NCBI RefSeq assembly: GCF_013340935.1
Contig: NZ_WHOS01000010.1
Coordinates: forward strand, 1-64,000
Direction of reading: 5' to 3'
Length of the DNA: 64,000 nt
DNA from: Azospirillum melinis
GTDB lineage: Bacteria; Pseudomonadota; Alphaproteobacteria; Azospirillales; Azospirillaceae
Shown: piece by piece, positions 32,936-42,001 of the stretch
Numbering within the stretch: position 1 is the stretch's first letter
How the letters are laid out: each line of letters begins with the position of its first letter
The notes under the pieces: generated by a model
What the model saw: the letters and a program-made list of their open reading frames with translations, nothing else
Told to the model about the DNA's origin: nothing
Database searches by the model: none
Position numbers and translations under genes: made by a program

Positions 32936-34255
32936 TCAGTCCCGCTTGCGTTCGCTTTCCACGGTCAGCGCAAGGCTGCCGGCACGCGGATCGTTCGCCG
33001 CTTGGCAATAGCGGATTCCATCCTCCACCGACACCCGGCAGCCGACGAAGCTGACACGCCCGGGAATGGATTGCGGACGGGCCGCCTGAATCTGCGGAGC
33101 GGTGGACGTCTCCTCCAGACCTGACGGCAGGGCGACCGACAGCAGCGCCGCCGGGCCGGCGGCAGGGCCATCGTCTCCGTTGGCGGTGCCGACCCCGGCG
33201 AACAGGGTGCGTCCGATGATGGAGTTGGCGATCAGGGCCGGCGCGCCGAAGCCGCCGCGGTCCACGCCCTGGGCCACCAGCATGCCGGTGCCGGGAATGC
33301 CGCGGCCGGTACCGAAGGGCGCCCCTTGGGTGAAGGCGCAGGCGGCGCCATTCTCGTCGGGATCGATCACCATCACCCCGGCCCCGGCGGCAACCGGGCC
33401 TTTGCCGGTAGCGCCAAGCAACTGAGTGGCGCGGGTGGCGCGCTCGGCCGGAGGCAGAGACGCCACCGCCTTCCAGGCCTGGACCAGGGCGGCACCGGCT
33501 TCCGGCTCGCTCATGTCGGGCACATGCAGGTCGGTGATGTCGAAAGGTACGGTCAGCGTGCCGCCGACGCGCGGCTGGTAAGCGCGCAGCTGCGCCGGGT
33601 CGACGCCGGTGCCCTGGGCAACCGTCGTGGCGAGCGGCCCATTGTAGAAGGCCCCCACCCCCTGGCGACGCAGGACCGACAGGGTCGCCGCAAGTTCGGG
33701 CTGGCCGACCACGGCGCCGACCGCCGGAGTTCCGCTGCCGAGGAAGCGCCGCCTCGTCTCCGAGTCGGGCGCCAGCCGCCCGCCGAAGGCGCCGAGATCC
33801 TGCACCAACGCGCGGCTGAGGCCGGGGGAGAACTGGGCCAGCTGCTCGGCCGGGGCGACGATCTGCTCCCACCGCATTGCACCCGCGGCAGCCTGGACAG
33901 CATACAGGCCGCGCGCCATCGCCGGCATGGCGACGCCGCCGGTACCGGCCGGGCGCGGCAGGAAATCGATGGTGCGGGCCTTCTTCGACGCGGCGTCGAA
34001 CAGCACGCAGACACCGCCGCCGGTCAGTCCGACACGCGACGGCAGGCTGGCGGTCATCGCCAGAGCCATCGCCGCGACCGCGTCGCCGGCCTTGCCACCC
34101 TGGGCGATGATGTCGCGCCCCACACCGGCGGCATAGGGCTCGTCGGCGACGACGAAGCTCTGAACCGTGGCGTCGGTCTTGAACTTGGTGTTGACGCAGC
34201 CCGGTAGCAGTGATGCAGCTATGGCAACCGCGCCCAACCGTTGCCAGATTTGCAA
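32936..34255 (-). CDS. Gamma-glutamyltransferase-like lipoprotein lacking the nucleophile
   Basis: A protein of about 439 residues related to gamma-glutamyltranspeptidases: GKAGDAVAAMALAMTA and GLTGGGVCVLFDA match the large subunit and IPGTGMLVA the small one. It is shorter than normal (about 550-580). In true GGTs, autocleavage needs Thr in a TTHxSVVD segment; here the aligned segment reads AGAGVMVID, with Gly at the nucleophile position, so it should not self-process. The start is uncertain: the frame is open beyond the neighbouring start, but the TTG at 34255 gives a 20-residue lipoprotein signal ending LLPGC. Divergent from the M48 protease. Confidence 0.75.
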   Translation of the reverse strand: MQIWQRLGAVAIAASLLPGCVNTKFKTDATVQSFVVADEPYAAGVGRDIIAQGGKAGDAVAAMALAMTASLPSRVGLTGGGVCVLFDAASKKARTIDFLPRPAGTGGVAMPAMARGLYAVQAAAGAMRWEQIVAPAEQLAQFSPGLSRALVQDLGAFGGRLAPDSETRRRFLGSGTPAVGAVVGQPELAATLSVLRRQGVGAFYNGPLATTVAQGTGVDPAQLRAYQPRVGGTLTVPFDITDLHVPDMSEPEAGAALVQAWKAVASLPPAERATRATQLLGATGKGPVAAGAGVMVIDPDENGAACAFTQGAPFGTGRGIPGTGMLVAQGVDRGGFGAPALIANSIIGRTLFAGVGTANGDDGPAAGPAALLSVALPSGLEETSTAPQIQAARPQSIPGRVSFVGCRVSVEDGIRYCQAANDPRAGSLALTVESERKRD

Positions 34256-34322
34256 GCGAGTGTGTCGCGGGCTCCGCCGGTCGTGCGCGGGGGTCCGCTG
34301 TTCCAAGCCGGAGGTCGTCACG

Positions 34323-35699
34323 GTGCGCAAGCCCAGCAGGCTGGTTTCGGTCGTCGCCATCATGTCCGTATGTCTGATGTCGCTGGTGTGGGGAGCGCCA
34401 CCGGCGAGCGCGCAGCGCCGGTCGGAGATGCAAATCCTCAGCGACGCCGAGACGGACCATATCATCCGCAAGATGGCCCGGCCAATCTTCCAGGCGGCCG
34501 GCATCGACCCGGACTCGGTGCAGATTCTGTTGATCAACGATCCGACGGTGAACGCCTTCGTCGCCGGCGGACAGAACATCTTCATCCACACCGGTCTGCT
34601 GCTGGACGTCGACAACGCCGACCAGCTGCTGGGCGTCATCGCGCACGAAACCGGCCACATCTCCGGCGGCCATCTGGTCCGCGGGGCGGAAGCGATGGAC
34701 AATGCCTTCCTCGCCTCGCTCCTCGGCATGGGTCTCGGCATCGCCGGCGGTCTGGCCTCGCGCAATGCCGGCGCTGGTGCGGCCGGCGTCATGCTGGGCC
34801 AGCATCTGGCGGAGCGGAACTACCTGTCCTTCTCCCGCACGCAGGAGGCCTCGGCCGATCAGGCCGGCCTGTCCTTCCTGGAACAGTCGGGCATCTCCGC
34901 CAAGGGGATGGAGACCTTCCTGGAGAAGCTGGGCGTCAACGACCCGCTGATGAACGACCGCGATGCCGGCTATCGCCTGACCCACCCGCTGACGCGCGAG
35001 CGCATCGACGCGGTGAAGGCCTTCGTTGCCCGCTCCCGCTACAGCAATGCCCAGCTGCCGTCGGCGACGGAGGCCGACCTGCGGCGCGTCCAGGCCAAGC
35101 TGTACGGCTATCTCGACCCACGCGGCGCCCTGGTCCGCTACAAGGTGAACGATCCGTCGCCGGCCGCCCGCTACGGTCGCGCCTATGCCTATTTCCGCCA
35201 GGGCGATGTCAAGCAGGCAACGCCGCTGGTCGACGGGCTGATCGCCGACGAACCGAAGAACCCCTATCTCTACGAAATGAAGGGCGACCTGATGCTGCAG
35301 ACCGGCCGGGCGCCGGATGCGGTGGCCCCCTATCGGAAGGCCGTGGAGATGGCCGGTTCCGATGCGGGAACGATCCGGGTCTCGCTCGCCCACGCCCTGC
35401 TGGAGCAGCATGATCCCCGTCTGGCCGACGAGGCGTTGAAGAATTTGCAGATCGCCTCCAAGGGCAAGGCGCAGTCCGCCTTCCTGTGGCGGCTCACCGC
35501 CCAGGCCTGGAGCATGAAGAAGAACGACGGCATGGTCGCCTACGCCACGGCGGAAGAGGCGCTGGCGAGAGGCGACATGCCGATGGCCAAGGCCCAGGCG
35601 GAGCGGGCGGAAAGGATGCTGCCTGCCGGATCGCCCGGCTGGCTGCGCGCCCAGGACATCCGCGGCCAGACCGGCGGGGCCGACAAGCCGGAGCGCTGA
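34323..35699 (+). CDS. M48 family metalloprotease with TPR region (BepA-like)
   Basis: A 458-residue exported zinc protease. A signal peptide ends near PPASAQ. The catalytic motif HETGHISGGH lies at about residue 105 and the third ligand region is EASADQAGL. The second half (about 270-440) contains TPR-like repeats (YFRQGDVKQATPLVDGL). E. coli BepA of this type maintains and degrades outer-membrane assembly substrates. The GTG at 34323 is preferred because GGAGG lies eight bases upstream and it leads straight into the signal peptide, although the frame opens at 34167. Confidence 0.92.
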   Translation: MRKPSRLVSVVAIMSVCLMSLVWGAPPASAQRRSEMQILSDAETDHIIRKMARPIFQAAGIDPDSVQILLINDPTVNAFVAGGQNIFIHTGLLLDVDNADQLLGVIAHETGHISGGHLVRGAEAMDNAFLASLLGMGLGIAGGLASRNAGAGAAGVMLGQHLAERNYLSFSRTQEASADQAGLSFLEQSGISAKGMETFLEKLGVNDPLMNDRDAGYRLTHPLTRERIDAVKAFVARSRYSNAQLPSATEADLRRVQAKLYGYLDPRGALVRYKVNDPSPAARYGRAYAYFRQGDVKQATPLVDGLIADEPKNPYLYEMKGDLMLQTGRAPDAVAPYRKAVEMAGSDAGTIRVSLAHALLEQHDPRLADEALKNLQIASKGKAQSAFLWRLTAQAWSMKKNDGMVAYATAEEALARGDMPMAKAQAERAERMLPAGSPGWLRAQDIRGQTGGADKPER

Positions 35700-35858
35700 C
35701 GGGATTGTCGGCCCCGCCGGTCATATGCCCAAAGCGTCCTTCCGGTAACGCAACGGTCACTGAACCGTCCCGGCCACGTCATCGCCGCTTGCTATTCCGC
35801 GGACATCGAGCGCGCCCAAGCAAAATCGGGCGCGCGGTTCCGTCCACGGAGTCACCGC

Positions 35859-37289
35859 ATGCCGTCCGTCCGTCTGCCGACCTGGCGCCTGTCCTCTTGG
35901 CGGGGCGCCCTGCTCGCCACCGCCGCCCTGGTGTCCGCCAGCCTGTCCGTCACCGCGGCCCAGGCGCAGGATCAGCAGGCCAAGCGCTATCCCGCCACGC
36001 TCGCCGGCCATGCGGTGCTGCCGGCCGATACGCTGGTGCAGGCGCCGGCCGATGCCGGTCCGCTGTTCGCCACCGCCGGCAAGTTCACCAATGCCGACCG
36101 CAAGCGCGTCGACGCCGTGGGCACCATCCGCGCCACTTCCTTCGCCGCCGACCCGAAGGCTCCGCGTGAGACGGAGATCATGCTGCCGGTCGCAGGCCAA
36201 GCGGTTCAGGGCTTCTCCGCGGTCGTGCCGCAGCCCAATGGCGAGTTCCTGGCCCTGACCGACAACGGCTTCGGCAGCAAGGTGAACTCGGTCGACGCGC
36301 TGCTGATGGTCCACCGCGTCAAGCCGGACTGGCAGAGCGGCGCCATGCAGCGGCTGGAAACGACCTTCCTGCGCGATCCCGACCGCAAGGTCCCCTTCGC
36401 CATCGTCAACGAGAACACCGGCAGCCGCTACCTGACCGGTGCCGATTTCGATCCCGAATCGCTGGTGGTCCAGAACGACCGCCTGTTCATCGGCGATGAG
36501 TTCGGCCCCTATATCCTGGAACTGAGCCGTGACGGCGTGGTGATCGCCGTGCATGAGACGGTGATCGACGGCAAGCCGGCCCGCTCGCCCGACCATTACC
36601 GCAACAATGGCCTGCCGGCGGCGCCGGGCGCCGTCAGCTTCGAGGTCCGCCGCTCCCGCGGGTTCGAGCCGATGGGCGTGTCGCCGGACGGCAGGACGCT
36701 GTACCCCTCGCTGGAAGGCCCGCTGTGGAACGCCGCCGCCGGCGCCTTCGAGAACAAGGACGGCCGCGCGTACACCCGCATCCTGGAATTCGACGTCGCC
36801 AGCCGCGCGTACACCGGCAAGTCGTGGAAGTACAGGCTGGAGGACAACGCCAACGTCGTCGCCGACATGGCGATGATCGACGCCAGCAGCGCCTTGGTGA
36901 TCGAGCGCGACGACACCACCGAAGGGGCGAAGACCCAGGCCTGCCAGGGCGCGGTCAAGCCGGACTGCTTCAACGCGCCGGCGGCCTTCAAGCGCATCTA
37001 CAAGATCGACATCGCCGGGGCGGATGCCGACGGCTTCGTCCGCAAGGTCGGCTACATCGACCTGACCGACATCGCCGACCCCGACCACAAGGCCCGCGCC
37101 GGCCAGGCACCGGAAGGCCGCTTCGTCATGCCCCATCTGGGACCGGAGGGGGTGAACATCGTCGATGGCGACCACATCGTCGTCGTCAACGACAACAACC
37201 TGCCCTATTCCACCGGTCGGACCATCGGCAAGGCCGACGGCGACGAGATGGCTCTGCTGTCGGTGGGCGAATTGCTGCGCGCCCGCTGA
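35859..37289 (+). CDS. Exported phytase-like esterase family protein
   Basis: A 476-residue exported protein of the phytase-like beta-propeller family (PF13449). A signal peptide of about 38 residues ends VTAAQAQ. Propeller strands include FSAVVPQPNGEFLALTDNGF, FIGDEFGPYILEL and FEPMGVSPDGRTLYPSLEG. LVIERDD and VDGDHIVVVNDNNLPYS near the end are typical. Activity is uncertain (phosphoesterase or esterase). The ATG at 35859 follows a 159-base gap in which I could not recognise a Pho box. Confidence 0.87.
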   Translation: MPSVRLPTWRLSSWRGALLATAALVSASLSVTAAQAQDQQAKRYPATLAGHAVLPADTLVQAPADAGPLFATAGKFTNADRKRVDAVGTIRATSFAADPKAPRETEIMLPVAGQAVQGFSAVVPQPNGEFLALTDNGFGSKVNSVDALLMVHRVKPDWQSGAMQRLETTFLRDPDRKVPFAIVNENTGSRYLTGADFDPESLVVQNDRLFIGDEFGPYILELSRDGVVIAVHETVIDGKPARSPDHYRNNGLPAAPGAVSFEVRRSRGFEPMGVSPDGRTLYPSLEGPLWNAAAGAFENKDGRAYTRILEFDVASRAYTGKSWKYRLEDNANVVADMAMIDASSALVIERDDTTEGAKTQACQGAVKPDCFNAPAAFKRIYKIDIAGADADGFVRKVGYIDLTDIADPDHKARAGQAPEGRFVMPHLGPEGVNIVDGDHIVVVNDNNLPYSTGRTIGKADGDEMALLSVGELLRAR

Positions 37290-37422
37290 CGGCCGATGGG
37301 TGACGGCCGCTCGCTGAAACGTGAGGTCCGGGCAGGCGTTTTGCGCTTGTCCGGACCGGATTGTCGGTCCAGTGTGGGCGGCCTTCGGCCCAATGTCCTT
37401 CGTGTTTCGGAGACCGCCCCCC

Positions 37423-38202
37423 ATGCGCCGCCTTATGCGCCCCGCCCTGCCGTTCCTGCGTTCCGCCCTGCTCGCCCTGCCCGTCGCGGCGCTGGCGCTG
37501 TCCGCCGCCACCCCGGCGGGAGCGCAATCGGCGAGCTTCGACGGCAACCAGAAGGCCGCCATCGAGAAGATCGTCCACGACTACCTGATGGAGCATCCGG
37601 AGGTGATCCTGCAGGCCGTCGACGCCATGCAGGAGCGCCAGAAGACGGCAGAGGCCGAACAGGCCCGCAAGGCGCTGACCGAGAACAAGCAGGAGCTGCT
37701 CCGCAACCCCGCCGATCCGGTCATCGGCAACCCGCAGGGCGACGTTACGGTCGTTGAATTCTTCGATTACCAGTGCGGTTATTGCAAGGCGGTGCAAGCC
37801 GACACCCAGTCGCTGATCAAAGGCGATCCCAAGCTGCGCTTCGTGCTGAAGGAATTCCCGATCCTGGGGCCGGCGTCTCTGGTCGCCTCCAAGGCGGCGC
37901 TGGCATCGCGGGGTCAGGGCAAATATGTCGAATTCCACAATGCCCTGATGGCCCAGCGCGGCCAGCTCGACGAGGCGGTCATCATGCGGCTGGCCAAGTC
38001 GGTCGGCCTCGACACCGACCGGTTGAAGAAGGACATGGAATCGCCGGACGTGCTGAAGGTGATCGCCGCCAACCAGGCTCTCGCCGAGAAGCTGAACATC
38101 CGCGGCACCCCCGCCTTCGTCTTCGGCGACGAGCTGGTGCCGGGCGCCATCAAGCTGGACGACATGAAGCGGCTGACCGACGCCGCTCGCGCCAAGGGTT
38201 GA
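37423..38202 (+). CDS. DsbA family thiol:disulfide oxidoreductase
   Basis: A 259-residue periplasmic thioredoxin-fold protein. A signal peptide ends near PAGAQS. A helical N-terminal extension (LMEHPEVILQAVDAMQERQK) precedes the thioredoxin domain. The active site is FFDYQCGYCKAV with CGYC, and the cis-proline loop is RGTPAFVFG. The DUF-type N-terminal helix places it with the ScsC/BdbD-like oligomerising DsbA group. The frame opens at 37321, but ATG at 37423 starts the signal peptide and has GGAG upstream. Confidence 0.92.
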   Translation: MRRLMRPALPFLRSALLALPVAALALSAATPAGAQSASFDGNQKAAIEKIVHDYLMEHPEVILQAVDAMQERQKTAEAEQARKALTENKQELLRNPADPVIGNPQGDVTVVEFFDYQCGYCKAVQADTQSLIKGDPKLRFVLKEFPILGPASLVASKAALASRGQGKYVEFHNALMAQRGQLDEAVIMRLAKSVGLDTDRLKKDMESPDVLKVIAANQALAEKLNIRGTPAFVFGDELVPGAIKLDDMKRLTDAARAKG

Positions 38203-38215
38203 GGCGGATCGTTCG

Positions 38216-38845
38216 ATGACCGGAATGACCGAGCAGGCCAAGCCGTCCATCGTCGTGTTCGACGTCGGGCAGGTGCTGATCGAATGGGACCCGCGGCATC
38301 TCTACCGCGAACTGTTCGACGGCTATGAAGACCTGATGGAGGATTTCCTCGACCGGGTCTGCACCCCCGCCTGGAACCTGGAGCAGGACCGCGGCCGCCC
38401 CTGGAGGGATGCGGTCGCCCTGCTGACCGAGGAGCATCCGGACTGCGCCGAGCTGATCCGCGCCTATGACGACATGTGGGAGCGCATGGTGCCCGGCCCG
38501 ATCCCCGGCACCCCGGACATCCTGGCGGAGTTGAAGGAGCGCGGCGTTCCCGTCTACGCCATCACCAACTTCTCGGTCGACAAGTTCGAACTGACGCGCA
38601 AGCGCTTCGACTTCCTGAACGGCTTCGACGGGATCATCGTTTCGGGAGCGGAACGGCTGGTGAAGCCCGATCCGGCGATCTATCGGCTGCTGACGGATCG
38701 TTATGGTCTCGATCCGAAGGAGTGCTATTTCATCGACGACAACCCCGACAATGTCGAGGCGGCGAAGTCAGTGGGCATGTCTGCACACCAGTTCCTGGGT
38801 GCCGAAGCGCTGCGGCGGGACTTGGAGTCGCTGGGAGTGCTGTGA
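38216..38845 (+). CDS. HAD-superfamily hydrolase (YihX-like)
   Basis: A 209-residue haloacid dehalogenase-fold hydrolase. Motif I is VVFDVGQVLIEWD with the nucleophilic Asp; the usual second Asp is replaced by Gly, as in YihX-type sugar phosphatases (FDLGNV). Motif II is AITNFS, Lys lies in VKPDPAIY and the acidic pair is FIDDNPDNVEAA. The substrate is not assigned. It begins 13 bases after the DsbA-like gene, suggesting cotranscription. A short gap then separates it from the convergent methyltransferase gene. Confidence 0.9.
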   Translation: MTGMTEQAKPSIVVFDVGQVLIEWDPRHLYRELFDGYEDLMEDFLDRVCTPAWNLEQDRGRPWRDAVALLTEEHPDCAELIRAYDDMWERMVPGPIPGTPDILAELKERGVPVYAITNFSVDKFELTRKRFDFLNGFDGIIVSGAERLVKPDPAIYRLLTDRYGLDPKECYFIDDNPDNVEAAKSVGMSAHQFLGAEALRRDLESLGVL

Positions 38846-38884
38846 CGGGGGAGCCGACGCTCCCGCCGGATCACCCCGCGCAAA

Positions 38885-39553
38885 TCACTCCGCTGCCGCC
38901 TCCCGGTCGGTGGCGGAGTTGAACGCGTAGGTCTTCCAGGTCGGCTCATAGCCGTCGTCGGCCTGATTGCCCCAGACCGACCAGTTGGGCCGGGCGCCGC
39001 GGGCGAACATCTCCAGATAGGGGCCGGGGCTGCACGCCTCGATCAGTTCATACTGCTCGTCGGGCTTGCGGCTGTGCTCGCGCTTGCGGCTTTCGATCAG
39101 ATTGACTTGGGTGCGGCCGGGCGGCAGCGTCCGGGCCTTCTTGCCGCGCACACCGAACAGGATCAGTTCGGTCACGTTGCGGAAGTAGAAGCCGACGCCG
39201 CGTCCGTCCGACCCGCCATCCTTGCGCACCTTGTGCCAGATCAGGTTGGTCTTGTACTCGAACCCCCAGCTGCGCATCACCTGCAAGCCTTCCGGCAACA
39301 GGGCATTGGGGACCCAGAGATAGAGATGCGCCGTCGGGGCGGCGATGTCGGCGACCGGCAGGGCGCAGATGTCCTCCACCGTCATGGTGCCGTAACGCGA
39401 CAGGCGGCGGTGCTCCGGCGCCATCTTCCCGGTGCGGTTGACGAAGCGCCAGGGCGGGTCCGCCATCACGGTGGCGAAGCGTCGGTCACCGGCGAAGGCC
39501 ACCAGATCCTGCGCCGGATCCGATGTCGTCTCCACCGTCTTGCTGTCGCCCAT
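38885..39553 (-). CDS. MT-A70 family adenine-specific methyltransferase
   Basis: A 222-residue N6-adenine methyltransferase-like protein. The catalytic DPPW motif lies in VMADPPWRFV (about residue 32). APTAHLYLWVPNALL, NLIWHKVRK and ELILFGVRG are the family core and YLEMFARGARPNWSVWGNQ is the ending. Bacterial members are often orphan or phage-derived DNA methyltransferases. No restriction gene is adjacent and no phage genes surround it. I start at ATG 39553 (MGDSKTVE) with GAGG upstream; the frame opens at 39607. Confidence 0.9.
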   Translation of the reverse strand: MGDSKTVETTSDPAQDLVAFAGDRRFATVMADPPWRFVNRTGKMAPEHRRLSRYGTMTVEDICALPVADIAAPTAHLYLWVPNALLPEGLQVMRSWGFEYKTNLIWHKVRKDGGSDGRGVGFYFRNVTELILFGVRGKKARTLPPGRTQVNLIESRKREHSRKPDEQYELIEACSPGPYLEMFARGARPNWSVWGNQADDGYEPTWKTYAFNSATDREAAAE

Positions 39554-39680
39554 CGCTGCCTCGAAATCCTGAACAAATGCGGTACCGGAAGGGGTGCAAA
39601 CTCGCACGGGGGGACAGCGCCGTCAATCCGGTCTGAACCGCGGAGCCGATGCTGTCACAGCCGCCGGCGCCACGTTGCCG

Positions 39681-40388
39681 TCACTCCTCCTCGCCGGCCT
39701 CCGCCATGGCGCGCAGGGCGGCACGCTCGGCAACGTTGACGGTCAGCCCCTGGGTCTCCACGCCCACAGCCCGCAGCTTGGCCAGCGCCCGCGACAGGGT
39801 TTCCGGCTGCATGCCCAGGCGGCGGGCGATCAACGCCTTGTCGAAGGGAAGCAGGAACTGCGCCGGCCCATCGCCCGGCGGGCAGACGCGCATCAGGAAG
39901 GCGGCGACCCGCTGCGGCGCCGGTTGGACCTGGAGCTGTTCGATCTGAGTCACCAGATGGCGCAGCCGGACCGACAGCGACCCCAGCATGCCGAAGGCGA
40001 TGCGGTCATCCTCGCGCAGGCAGCGGGCGAATCCGTCGGCGGTCAGGGTCATCACGCGGGCGTCGGTCACCGCCTCCGCACAGACCGGGAACTTGCCGTC
40101 GGCGAACATGGCGGCCTCGGCGAAGCTTTCCGCCGGGCCGATGACATGCACCACCGCCTCCGTCCCGTCGCGGGTCAGGCGGTACAGCTTCACCCAGCCG
40201 TCGAGCAGAACGAAGAAACGGTCGGCCGTCTCGTCCTGCAGAAACAGGGTGGTGCCACGCGACACCGGCCGCACGATGGCGACGCCGCCCAGCAGCGACA
40301 CCGCACGGTCGGTCAGCTTGGCGAACAGCGGGATCGCGCGCAGTGCGGCGGCGTCTTCCGCCGACAGGTTCGAATGGTTGACGGTCAT
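39681..40388 (-). CDS. Crp/Fnr family transcriptional regulator
   Basis: A 235-residue regulator. The cyclic-nucleotide-binding beta-roll spans about 18-130 (GTTLFLQDETADRFFVLLDG). A long dimer helix and a winged HTH follow, with the recognition region LIARRLGMQPETLSRALAKL. There is no N-terminal cysteine cluster, so it is not an iron-sulfur FNR. The ligand is unknown. Its start overlaps the ygjV stop as ATGA, so the two are co-translated. Proteins of this type include NnrR/Dnr nitric-oxide regulators, but no nitrogen-oxide genes are nearby. Confidence 0.9.
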   Translation of the reverse strand: MTVNHSNLSAEDAAALRAIPLFAKLTDRAVSLLGGVAIVRPVSRGTTLFLQDETADRFFVLLDGWVKLYRLTRDGTEAVVHVIGPAESFAEAAMFADGKFPVCAEAVTDARVMTLTADGFARCLREDDRIAFGMLGSLSVRLRHLVTQIEQLQVQPAPQRVAAFLMRVCPPGDGPAQFLLPFDKALIARRLGMQPETLSRALAKLRAVGVETQGLTVNVAERAALRAMAEAGEEE

Positions 40389-41017
40389 GGCAGCTTCCCC
40401 TCCCCGCTTGCCAACGGAATTGGTGTTGGTGGGGGCATTGGTGTCGCCATCGGTGTCGCCATCACTGTCGATGAGGCCGCCGACCCGCTACCGCGCAGCA
40501 GCATCCAGCCATTGACGACGATGCCGGTAACGTCCGAGATCATCCCCGGCACCGATCCCACCAGACTGTTGTGCACGAACCAACAGGGCAAAGCCACCAG
40601 CATGGTGCCGCGGAATCGCGCAACCTGTGTTTGGTACCGGGCGAGGCTGATCAGCGCCATTCCCGCCGCGGCGAAGGCCGAGGGCAGACCGGACCAGGTG
40701 AGGGCCATCACCGCGGCGATCACCGGCAGAATCAACAGATAGGCGATGCGGAAGGCCGGCCGACCGCCGACCGCCAGCGCCGCCACCACCTGAAGCGCCG
40801 CCAGCCCGTTCAGCGCCGCCGCCGTCGGAGAGCCCACCATGGCGAAATGCAGGGCGAAACACACGCAGGGCACCAGTTGCACCAGCAGCATGCCGGTACG
40901 GCTGCGGAAGAAGGGCCAGAGCATGCCGCCGAGCGTGCCGCAAAAACCCACCAGCTGCGCCAGGGACCATCCGCCGCCCTCAGCGGCCGGGAGCAGGACG
41001 GTCAGCAACTCGTTCAT
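40385..41017 (-). CDS. YgjV family inner membrane protein
   Basis: A 210-residue membrane protein of the YgjV family (function unknown). It has about six hydrophobic helices, with LAQLVGFCGTLGGMLWPFF near the start and GMISDVTGIVVNGWMLLRG near the end. The last 30 residues are a low-complexity tail (MATPMATPMPPPTPIP) encoded by short DNA repeats. Start is taken at ATG 41017 (MNELLTVLLP); the frame opens at 41071. It is translationally coupled to the Crp/Fnr regulator downstream. Confidence 0.85.
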   Translation of the reverse strand: MNELLTVLLPAAEGGGWSLAQLVGFCGTLGGMLWPFFRSRTGMLLVQLVPCVCFALHFAMVGSPTAAALNGLAALQVVAALAVGGRPAFRIAYLLILPVIAAVMALTWSGLPSAFAAAGMALISLARYQTQVARFRGTMLVALPCWFVHNSLVGSVPGMISDVTGIVVNGWMLLRGSGSAASSTVMATPMATPMPPPTPIPLASGEGKLP

Positions 41018-41434
41018 GCCGAATCGCGCCTTCGACAGCTTGGGGCAGCAGGAAAGAGACCAGCAAGCCAACCTGGATAGGCCGGCTGATTCGCCAGCGC
41101 CGGCCGCCCCGGAGGGCGGCGCCGAAAAAACAGACGGGAGGAGACAGAAAAGAGCGGAGAAGACACACGCAACGAACAGCCGGGCCGAACTGGAGCCACG
41201 GCCGGATCACTCACGAGCCAGGACCGCAAAAGCAGCAGAATAAAAGACAGGAACGCACGGCGCGCCCCCGAAGGGAGGCACCGTGCGCTGAAAGTCCGGA
41301 CTCTCACCGGGAAACCCGGAGCCAAGTCGGCTCAGGACTTCGTCAGGCTTTTCAGCCAAGCGGAGCCAGCCGATGCGGCGTGCGTCCGGAGAGGACGAAC
41401 GCCGTTACGGCCGAGGCCCGGATATTCCGGAGCC
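41018..41434. other. Intergenic region between the cold-shock gene and ygjV
   Basis: A 417-base gap without a credible gene. It contains the cold-shock terminator at 41241-41288, and beside it on the plus strand short hairpin-forming segments such as CCGGG-AAA-CCCGG near 41310. The promoter for the ygjV-crp pair should lie below 41230 but is not clear. No tRNA or known riboswitch was recognised. Confidence 0.5.
41241..41288 (-). terminator. Intrinsic terminator downstream of the cold-shock gene
   Basis: Reading the minus strand, the arms CGCACGG / CCGTGCG enclose an inner CTCCC-TTCG-GGGG hairpin and are followed by GTTCCTGTCTTTTATT. A long GC stem with a T-rich tail is a good intrinsic terminator for the gene ending at 41435. 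Confidence 0.75.
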
Positions 41435-42001
41435 TTACAGGTACTCGACCTTGCCCGCTTCCGGACCCTTCTGGCCCTGGCGAACGGTGACGCGCACCTG
41501 ATCGCCTTCCTGGAGGGTCTGCATGCCCGAACGGCGCAGCACGTTGACGTGGACGAAAACGTCCTTGCCACCGGTGCTGGGCGTGATGAAGCCAAAGCCC
41601 TTATCGGCATTGAACCACTTCACGGTGCCGTCGACTTCTTCGCCACCGGCGCTGCCGCCGGCATCGTAGCCGCCGCGGTCATAACCGCCACGGTCGAAGC
41701 CACCGGTCGTCCGCGGACGGGCCGAACGCTGAGCGGTCGACGTATCGACCGTGTGGATGGAGGCAACCTGCGGACCCTTCGGCCCACGGGCCAGGTCACA
41801 GGTGATGGTGGTGCCTTCGTCCAGCGCGTCGTAGCCGGCGGCCTGAACCGCAGAGACGTGCAGGAAGGCATCGGGCGAACCGTCCTCAGGCGACACGAAG
41901 CCGAACCCCTTGGTGGGGTTAAACCACTTCACGGTGGCGGTGACGTTGGACTTGGTGATCTCGGGAGCGCGGAAGCCCTGGCGGGGCGGGCGGTCGAACA
42001 T
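41435..42001 (-). CDS. Double cold-shock domain protein
   Basis: A 188-residue protein with two cold-shock domains. The first (about 20-85) has TVKWFNPTKGFGFVSPEDG and the second (about 122-188) GTVKWFNADKGFGFITPSTG. Both keep the RNP1 (KGFGF) and RNP2-type (AFLHVS, VFVHVN) aromatic residues for single-stranded RNA/DNA binding. The linker is Gly/Tyr/Arg-rich with a DRGGY repeat. Two-domain CSPs of this kind are common in alphaproteobacteria and act as RNA chaperones. Cold induction is not shown by the sequence. Confidence 0.95.
   Translation of the reverse strand: MFDRPPRQGFRAPEITKSNVTATVKWFNPTKGFGFVSPEDGSPDAFLHVSAVQAAGYDALDEGTTITCDLARGPKGPQVASIHTVDTSTAQRSARPRTTGGFDRGGYDRGGYDAGGSAGGEEVDGTVKWFNADKGFGFITPSTGGKDVFVHVNVLRRSGMQTLQEGDQVRVTVRQGQKGPEAGKVEYL

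Noticed and set aside
34256-34792. N-terminal extension of the GGT-like gene
   Set aside because: Runs antisense into the M48 protease; the lipoprotein signal begins only at about 34255.
38216-38845. Inactive HAD protein because motif I lacks the second Asp
   Set aside because: The DxG form (FDVGQV) is normal in YihX-type HAD phosphatases, so it is not evidence of inactivity.
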